Positions 56,451-64,000 of a stretch of 64,000 bases of DNA are shown piece by piece. The stretch is from Marsupella aquatica (taxonomy: Eukaryota; Marchantiophyta), in assembly GCA_973895155.1 (NCBI GenBank), contig OZ316891.1, positions 25,854,001-25,918,000 on the forward strand. Reading direction: 5' to 3'. Made by a program: the position numbers and the translations under genes. Position 1 is the first letter of the stretch. Each line of letters starts with the position of its first letter. A model generated the notes under the pieces. The model saw only the letters and a program-made list of their open reading frames with translations, did no database searches and was not told the DNA's origin.

Positions 56451-59400
56451 AGTTACATTTGAAGCTCTACATTAGCTTTTGATCAGGATTGTACACACTA
56501 GGTACATGTGAAGCTTTCTCCCATGAAAAGGTTACGCTGTACTTGCATCGCTACTAGACTAGACTAGGCTAAAGCTTGGCTTCCCTTTGCGCTTTAGTAG
56601 TTAAATGTAAAGTAAGGTCTCACTGAGATTCGCATCATTCTCGTCGTGCCCAGAGATCTTTGAGAAAGGTGAGCCCAAGAAAGGAATTCTGCCTCTTTGG
56701 GAGGTGTACAACTCTGCATGCTGCACGACGGCCAATCAGGCAGTGCTGCAGCGGCATTCAGAGCCAGAGTACGTTTGAGCTCAGCTGGTCCTGTCCAGTA
56801 TCTGCTTGACTTGCTTTATTCATTCACGTTGATCTTTCCTATTGGGAGGTGACAGAAAAAGAGCCTGACGAGCCGATGGAATGATGGAAGGACTTGGACA
56901 GAGAGACAGACACCCAAACAGACAACAGCCAGACATCGTCACTCTGACTGACTTTCAAAAGAGAATAGTGAAAGGTGGCCTCCGCATCTGCGTTTGGCCT
57001 GGAATTTGGGAGCCAACGAAAGCAGGATTGATTGATTGCAACCAATAAAGATGCAAAGAGGAACGGAGAGCTCGCTTTTCCTTTCTTCTGTTCTGCAGGC
57101 TTTACTTTTCATGAATGTCCTCTACATTGGTAGGCAATTGAGGAGGGTAGATCGGGCCAGGAACGCGATGTGAGAGAATTTATGATGGTGGAAGATAGCT
57201 GGTCCAGTACTTCCGTCTGACTAGTTGCCTCTCATCCGACAAGTGAGAGTCAAGTGGGTCTTCAGATTCTTGGCAACAGACATATTGACAACTGGCATCC
57301 ATTGGGTCTGGAGATTGGGATGGCCTAACTATGTACTTTGATGCAATTGGTTAGGGAAGCCTCCGTAGGTGACAGGTTTTGGAAGCAAGACTGGATGCAT
57401 TCATCCTGCTTGCTTCTTGAAGAATGACATGATTTTCACTACCCGCATCAGAAGATACAGGTGGCAGCAAGCGGGCTAGCCTGATTCAACCTTCTAGAAT
57501 TCAGTAGCTTGGCATTCCATTTCCTCAAACACCACTTCATCTCAGGTGCAAAGCGGTGGGAGAAGTCTGTTGGTAACTATTGTAGAAAGTGTGGAAGCTA
57601 GCTGGCTGGCTTCACTAGTACTCCCGATGTTGGTCGCCATCTTCAAGCTACTGAAGTGGTTTGACATGCTTCTCACTCGAGAGAGCTACAGCTTGGTATG
57701 CTACAAGGCCAGAGGTCTGCCTTGGTGTCCCCCCTAGTTTCTCGTTCCGGGTTGAGAATATGTTCATAGCCTGGCCTCTTCAGATTAACTTTCTGTCGGT
57801 CAAGTGCAGACAATTAGAAGGAAAGCCCATATGCAAAGGGGAGGGAAGAAAGAACGGGATGATTTGGAACAGGATTTTCAGTCTTATTAGCTGCTCCCGA
57901 GGTTGGCAAGTCAGTTTGGTTGACGCAATGTATGATTAATTTTAAGTCCATTGAGATTTCTTTTTCCAGAAACAAGGAGCTTCTCGTAGTAAAAATTTCC
58001 ACTACTGCTACTGATCTCGAGATGCGCGCGAATTACCTGACTTGAGCTGCACGACTTCCCGGCCAAAGTTGGTTGTGGCGGATTTGAAGTAATTGCTATT
58101 CAGTGTGAACGGAATTGCCCTTGACTTGAACTGCACAACTTCTATGACAATAATCCGTGCTCTGCTGGAATAACAAAGATCTCTTGATGTAATTAGATCA
58201 CATCTGATTCGAAGCACGCAGTCTGGCTTCTCAAGGAAGACAACTCGACGTTGTTTGTTCTCAAGATTTGGTGCATAATCATGGAGTAACCTGAAATGGA
58301 GTGGAACTATTGGCCTAGAAGACACACCCGTCTATCCATTTTCTAGGTTTTGAAACCACTTCCAGTACGTCACTCTCGGGAGTGTAGTAGCTCTCCTCTC
58401 CTCTCCTCTCCTCCAAGCAGTAGTCAATCGTCAGTCCCAGAGAGCAACGACAGTTGTTGGCGTGCTTGAAGGGCAAAGAACTGCCGGACCGAAGAAGGAC
58501 ACAAGCTTCCATCACAAGCATTTTACTGTCGACTGGATTCAGTCAATATCTTCTCTATGGCTGTTGGCAACTTTCAATTGCTATATACACGTCTTGTCCC
58601 GTGATCAACTTGGGTCAGCGTTGACCTCCCATTTCAATATTCCGATTACTCTTCCTGTCTCGTCGGCGTGCCACTCAGACGGAGGGCAAGCTTGAAGAAG
58701 GTACGAAACAGTCTTCAGTGCTCGCTACTCTCTGCCCACATTGGGACCACAAATCCTTTCCTTGTACAAGAAACACCTGCTCCACAAGCTGGCTTCTCCT
58801 ATGACCTGTACTGGCCCTAGTTGGACCTAATGAGAGGGAGCTTTTCTTTCCAAAGAAGTTACAGTACCTGGAAGAAACCTACCACAAAGGCCCTGAGTAT
58901 GGACAAGACAGTGGGAAACACCCACAAGAAGGTGACAAGGATATGGTGACCGAAGTCAAGGCTGTGGACGGCTTCTTGCCTTCTGGTATAAAATCGAAGC
59001 GTACTTTTGGCTGATTTGGTCGTTGATGGAAGAGTTAATAACGTATACAGCAAGCTCTCTTTCAGCATGAAGAAAACGTCTGGGTGGGGTGGGTGGGTAG
59101 GACCCATGGCCTATCCTAAAATTTCAATCTACAGAACACTTGGACGGCGAATTCGTTTGAGACCGAGCCTAGGGACTATTCATGGAGCTCATTCCTCTCT
59201 AAGACATGGGATCTGGAAACAGCATCTTCAGACAACACGACAACCATCGCCGGGTACAAAATGTGGCATTGGAAGAAGCTCTGTTCCATGTTCGGCTTAG
59301 ATTTACACCTTGGAATAACGACAACAACAAACAGAATGGGAAGATGCGAAGAGGATCGGAGTGTCTGCACAGCTACTAATTTAAATGGACAACAGTATCC

Positions 59401-59640
59401 GATCAGTAGACAGTTGACAATGTGCAATTACGGAATCTTCTAGAGAGAGATTTCGAAGGTATAATTAGTTGAAGCCACCTCTTCGTGGTGGAACAAAAGC
59501 CGTAGGTGGACAACGGGAGAATCGAAATTGTTGTCTGGACTTTGAATGCTGCCAAACCTCCGATCCTCACTATAAGCTTGACAAGCATGAAGGAATGTAT
59601 GAACATGTCCAAAACCCCACAGTAGATTGACTAAATGTTA
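56451..59640. other. Intergenic with gene-like base composition, no supported CDS
   Basis: CpG is somewhat higher from 56.6 to 59.6 kb. (ctctc)n lies at about 58,391-58,412. Frames of 77-105 codons occur on both strands without motifs. A donor-like GAAG|GTACG at about 58,699 on the plus strand suggests a possible untranslated exon, but I could not build a gene. Confidence 0.35.
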
Positions 59641-60053
59641 CTCAGAGAGTACAAATCAACCCACAAAACAACTGGGCTGCACAGTAGCGGTCTAAGAGCA
59701 CTATTCCATGAGCCCTCGAATCGGCCGATGGCAAAAACCCTCAAACTTTCGCGGATTTTGGAGCCATTGAGAAGCCGGGATTGTTTAAGGGTTATCCTCA
59801 ACTCGACGTACAGGGTGGAAGGCCAGCCGAGCATAAGGGCTAGGTTCCATGGGCCAGGGACAGGGAGTAAGATTACACCCTCCGACACCTCCGGGGCCCA
59901 AGTATACATATGCCAAGGTGTATACAACATTTTAAATGTATGAATTTTGATTTTAGAGCCAATGAGAATGCCACTAGTGACCACTGTACTGTCACTATAC
60001 AGGGCAGGGAGCCCCTAGAGTTTAACAGGGAGTGTGAGGAAAAATCATACTCC
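59641..60053. other. Flank of the right-hand copia element
   Basis: Overlapping frames of 102 codons (plus) and 117 codons (minus), neither recognised. Ends with actcc (60,049-60,053), the expected left copy of the target duplication; the right copy is beyond the window. Confidence 0.35.
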
Positions 60054-60162
60054 TGTGAGAATAGAATGGAATGAACATGTGTATAGTCGGGAATAGGAGT
60101 ACATATAGTGGGACCAAGGTGACCGGCTGGTCCAATTGTCCGGTCAAAGGTAGAGTCTAACA
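60054..60162 (-). repeat. 3' LTR (109 bp) of the right copy
   Basis: Same family as the 111-bp LTRs at 46.2 and 51.4 kb, with several substitutions and a net loss of 2 bp. The polypurine tract ctcccctttgg (plus-strand view) abuts it. Confidence 0.9.
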
Positions 60163-60472
60163 CTCCCCTTTGGATATATAGTGACAACTATATAGACAAC
60201 ATAGACTATACTTATTATATCATGTTCATAGGAAATACATGATATAAGTACAATTGAGGTAGACTGCCTCGTTAAAAAACCTTTATCAACTCTAGCTTAG
60301 TAAAACTCTACCAGTGTAACAGTGAAAAATATGAGTGCTAAAGGAAAAAGAGTGCAACCTAACAGTCCTCGTCATAATAAATGTCAATGTTAAGTAAAGT
60401 TAGATGTTATAGTAAATCTAAGTTTAACATCTGTCTCAACAATGGGTCGTCAGCATCATGTCGTCAGCATCA

Positions 60473-61942
60473 TCAAGTATCATGTGGAGCAGCAGCCTCC
60501 ACAGTCATCATGCGTCGCACGCTCCGCAATCCAATCGCCTGGCAGTGTCGGTGATGAACTGATGGTGGTAGTGATTTGGTGAAGAGATCCGCACAGTTGT
60601 CTGCACTTGAAATCTGTAAGATGTTGATCTCTTTTCCATGTAACTCGTGGGTGTAGAAAAATTTCGGAGCTATATGCTTCACGCGATCGCCTTTGATGAA
60701 TCCTTTCGTGATCTGCTGTATACATGCTGCGTTATCCTCAAAAATGTTAGTAGGCTTCGTTAGTGGTGGTAGGCCGCATTTGGTGTTGATGTGGTTTATA
60801 AAGGATCGTAACCAAACGGCTTCACGACTAGCCTCATGTAGGGCTAAGATTTCTGAGTGATTCGATGAGGTTGCTGTTAGGGTTTGTTTCACGCTTTTCC
60901 AAGAAAAAGCGGTTCCCCCAATAGTAAAAACATATCCGGTTTGAGATTTTGCGGTGTCCGTGTCGGAAAGATATCCGGCATCCGCGTATCCTATGAGTTC
61001 GTGGTTTGCACCGAATGTGTAAAATAACCCAGTATCGGTGGTGCCACGCAGATATCTAAATATGTGCTTAACTCCGTTCCAGTGTCTGGCTGTGGGAGTT
61101 GCACTATGTCTGGCTAGTAAGTTAACTGCAAATGCAATGTCTGGTCTAGTCTGATTTGCTAGGTACATTAATGCTCCTATCGCAGAAAGGTATGGGGTTT
61201 CTGGTCCTAATAGTGGTTCATGTTCTTCGCGTTTGCGAAAAACATCAGTATTGTTTTCTAATGAACGTACAACCATTGGTGACGTCAATGGGTGTGCTAG
61301 GTTCATATTGAACTGTTTTAGGATCTTTTCAGTTTGTGTTGTCTGATGGAGCATCATGCCAGTGGGTAGGATCTCTAGTTGTAAGCCTAAGCAAAAGTTT
61401 GTATGTCCAAGGTCTTTCATCTCAAATGTTGATTTAAGACTGGTAATAGTATCTTCTGTAAGTTGGGGTGTCCCAAATATATTTAAGTCATCAACATAAA
61501 TAGAAACGATGACATATTCATCATCCACATGTTTAATAAATAAACATGGTGTAATGGCATCATGGGAAAAACCCATGGCAATCATTTCATCAGTAAATCT
61601 TTGATACCATACTCTGCCACTTTGTTTCAGGCCATATAATGCCTTCAACACGCGGATAGCTAGTCCGCGGCGAGTATTCCGTACGGTTGACACAACGGTG
61701 TCGTTATTATGAGTTACATGTGTAGATGACACATAAGGTGTAACTTGAGATAATTGTGTTATAATCTTATGTAAATATGGGATATGCGATTTAGCGCCTT
61801 GAGCTAGGGCTCGGCGAAGTTGCTCCAACTCGGGAGGTGATCGCATGTATAGACAAGTGTCTAAAGTTCCATATAGATATGCGGTCGCAACATCCAGTTG
61901 TCGCATTTGTAGTTTATGGAAAATGGCAAATCCGATAAGGTA
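60473..61942 (-). pseudogene. Reverse transcriptase and RNase H of the right copy
   Basis: 477 codons from ATG 61,904-61,906 to TGA 60,473. RT blocks: RQLDVATAYLYGTLD at the start, YGLKQSGRVWYQRF near residues 91-104, and catalytic YVDD at residues 137-140. The connection segment contains PYLSAIGALMYLANQTRPDI. RNase H follows with GYADAGYLSD, SEILALHEASREAVW and FEDNAACIQ. The frame continues upstream without a stop to the TGA at 61,943-61,945, where the integrase/RT N-terminal part would join. This is the region missing from the left copy. Confidence 0.93.
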
Positions 61943-63346
61943 TCAGAATGTTGTGCTATCCATAACCGGTGAGTAAGTTTCATCGTAATGAATTCTCGGT
62001 TGTTGGGTAAATCCTTTTCCTACCAGACGTGCTTTATAGCGTACAACTTGGCCTTTATCATTTCTTTTGCGGACAAATGTCCACTTGTAGCCAATTAGGT
62101 GTACGTCTTGCGGTGTTGGCTCGACTGGGCCAAAAGTGTGTCTGCTTAGTAGGGAATCTAATTCTCCATTGATAGCTTTTTGCCATTCAGGCCAATCTGG
62201 TCTGTTTTGGCATTCTAAGATGGATATTGGTTCGGGTGTATCGTCAGTGATATGTGTTGCCACCATTAATGCAAAAGCATCATCTATTGAAGTAGTATTT
62301 CTATCCCACATCACACTTGTGTGTGCGTAGTGGATAGAGATCTCTTCATGGGATGTAGATTCGGTATGATCGACATCAGGTGAAGGCGGTATAGATGAAC
62401 CACGCCTTTGTGGTTGTTTATCTTTTGATCCCAAGGGTCTACCTCGTTTTGCACGAGGTTGGGATGTACTTGCTGGCTCACTTGATAATTCGATGCGAGC
62501 AGATGCTCTCGCAGCTGGAATATGTGAGCGGGTAAGTTGTGATGTGTCAACGAAAGCATCAGGAAGTTCTTCCACAATCTTGTGGAGTTGCAGAATTCTT
62601 TGAACTTCTTTCTCCCCTTGATTCGTTCTAAGGTCTTGCCAAAATGGCGAGTGTCTTTCCCACTCCAAAGGTGGTTGTGGGTGTTCAGGGGTTATTAATG
62701 GTGGGTAAATGTGTTCATCAAAATGGCAATCTAGAAATCTGGCTTTAAAAACGTCGCCAGTTGTAGGTTCTATATATCGGATTATGGACGGTGAGTCGAA
62801 TCCGATGTATATCCCCAACTGTCGTTGGGGTCCCATCTTGGTTCGTTTGGGTGGGGTAATGGGGACCATTACTTGGCATCCAAATGAACGAAGGTGGGAT
62901 AAGTCAGGTTTTATACCATTAGCAATTTGGTATGGGCTATAGGTATTAAAAGCTGATGGGCGGTATTGAATTAATGCATTAGCCTGTAATATGGCGTGTC
63001 CCCATGCTGAGACGGGGAGTTTCGACTGCATTAATAGTGGGCGTGCAATTAACTGAAGGCATTTAATGACCGCTTCAGCTAGTCCGTTCTGAAAATGCAC
63101 GTGAGGTACAGGATATTGTACGTCAATGCCAAGTGATGTGCAGAAGTCATCAAATGTTTCGGATGTGAATTCCCCTGCATTGTCCACCCTTAGTGTCTTA
63201 ATGGGGTGATCTGGGAATTGTGCTTTCACGCGCAGGATTTGTGCCAAGATACGAGGCATAACCATGTTCCTCGTTGAAAGCAGTGTCACATTTGACCACT
63301 TAGTTGATGCATCGATTAATACCATAAAGTAGCGGAATGGTCCGCT
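61943..63346 (-). pseudogene. Integrase core, linker and RT N-terminus of the right copy
   Basis: In frame from behind the TAG at 63,347-63,349. It contains the LRVDNAGEF and NGLAEAVIK integrase blocks, the C-terminal region (RQLGIYIGFDSPSIIR) and a long polar linker (KRGRPLGSKDKQPQRRG). The RT start comes next (YKWTFVRKRND, KARLVGKGFTQQ), ending at TGA 61,943-61,945 after DSTTF. The linker and RT start are absent from the left copy. Confidence 0.92.
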
Positions 63347-63749
63347 CTATGGGTTAATTGGCCCACAAACATCGGCATGGATTATTTCCAAGAATTTGGG
63401 TATGTTGGTTGGCAATTTTGATGCCGTGGGCCTTGTTATTAATTTTCCGCGCGAACATGCAGTGCATGGGGTGCTAGCTGGAATGTGGCGTGTATTGATT
63501 GGAATGCCACTTGAATTCTTAATTATTTTGGTTAGCATTGATTGGCCGGGGTTGTCGAGGCGTGCATGCCAGAGCGCATGCAATTCACTTGTGTTGGCAT
63601 TGTTATGCAGGCATTCTATATGAGTTACATAAAACCCACAAGGATACGAGAAAATGGTTTCTTTAATGATTTTCCCCGTAGGGGTATTTTCAACCAAGTG
63701 GATGACCTCTTGGTCTCTTGTATCGCCTGTTTGGACGTGTAGTCCATTA
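63347..63749 (-). pseudogene. Integrase zinc finger region of the right copy
   Basis: Contains HALWHARLDNPGQ, CTACSRGK and FLEIIHADVCGP, matching the left copy. Two breaks bound it: TAG at 63,347-63,349, where the left copy has CCG (proline), and an extra ttaa near 63,750 that shifts the frame relative to the protease part. A histidine-adjacent change (GHPG to DNPG) alters the zinc-finger motif. Confidence 0.88.
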
Positions 63750-64000
63750 ATTTGCTCGTATATCTCTGAAACTGAGGAGATTACGAGTTGCGTTCGGGGA
63801 GAAAATGGCAGATTCTATGTGAATCGCTGTACCCTGCGGTAGTCTAATGGAAGTTGGGCCGAAGCCTTCTTCTATTTGGCTAGGGCCATTTATAGTGGTC
63901 AGGGATCTACGTGAGGGTGTAATCTTGTGGAAAAGGTGTCTATCCCTGAGGATAGTATGCGTGGTCGCACTGTCGATAATACATGTGCTTGGACTATTTA
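63750..64000 (-). pseudogene. Protease region of the right copy, cut by window edge
   Basis: Minus-strand sequence matches the left copy protease: tattatcgacagtgc encodes the IIDSA active site near 63,975, followed by the region up to the 4-bp insertion. It continues past the window end. Confidence 0.85.

Larger units (their letters stand above)
60054..64000 (-). mobile_element. Short-LTR Ty1/copia element with RT, cut by window edge
   Basis: Second copy of the family at 46.2-51.6 kb, in the opposite orientation. Present here, in minus-strand order: protease active site (near 63,960), integrase, complete reverse transcriptase, RNase H, polypurine tract (60,163-60,173) and a 109-bp 3' LTR (60,054-60,162). 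The 5' LTR, leader and Gag lie beyond position 64,000. The frame is damaged by a 4-bp insertion near 63,750, a TAG at 63,347-63,349 and a TGA at 61,943-61,945. All other parts are in one frame. Confidence 0.93.

Overview
The window looks like nuclear DNA of a land plant. Three things point that way: Ty1/copia retrotransposons with plant-type initiator-methionine primer sites, a spliced gene of a plant-specific conserved family (blocks EEVxCPKPRR and SPPYFxGSPPSRxxNPL), and long gene-poor stretches full of decayed repeats. I cannot fix the species. Only two spliced genes can be supported, both on the minus strand; most of the rest is transposon or unassigned sequence.

Layout. 1-9.1 kb: AT-rich intergenic DNA with a diverged direct duplication (about 4.3-6.0 and 6.2-7.7 kb). 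9.1-15.6 kb: a degenerate Ty1/copia element (minus strand) with two LTRs, primer-binding site and polypurine tract. Its gag-pol frame has four in-frame stops and is interrupted by a 328-bp DNA transposon with 15-bp perfect inverted ends and an 8-bp target duplication. 15.6-20.3 kb: short repeats, including a foldback element (16.0 kb) and tandem arrays (17.6-18.3 and 19.8-20.3 kb). 20.3-26.1 kb: a CpG-rich stretch holding a three-exon gene (22,131-22,890) whose intron phases join without a break into 154 residues. 27 kb: a relic of a non-LTR retrotransposon. 34.7-41.0 kb: an unrecognised multi-exon gene with GT-AG introns and consistent phases over seven exons, except for one frame break near 39.8 kb.

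42.2-64.0 kb is again transposon-rich: a foldback element, a solo LTR with a 5-bp target duplication, a lone Gag-like ORF, then two copies of one short-LTR copia family facing each other. The left copy (46,220-51,556, plus strand) has both 111-bp LTRs and a perfect 5-bp target duplication but has lost its reverse transcriptase. The right copy (60,054 to the window edge, minus strand) still has it. A diverged LTR relic lies at 56.1 kb.

The two host genes show no obvious link to each other. The transposons tell a layered story. The 9.1 kb copia element has LTRs that differ at about eight sites, all transitions, so it is older. The 46.2 kb copy, with one LTR difference, is younger. Several stops fit cytosine deamination of methylated DNA, as expected of silenced plant transposons. 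No rRNA, tRNA or CRISPR was seen.
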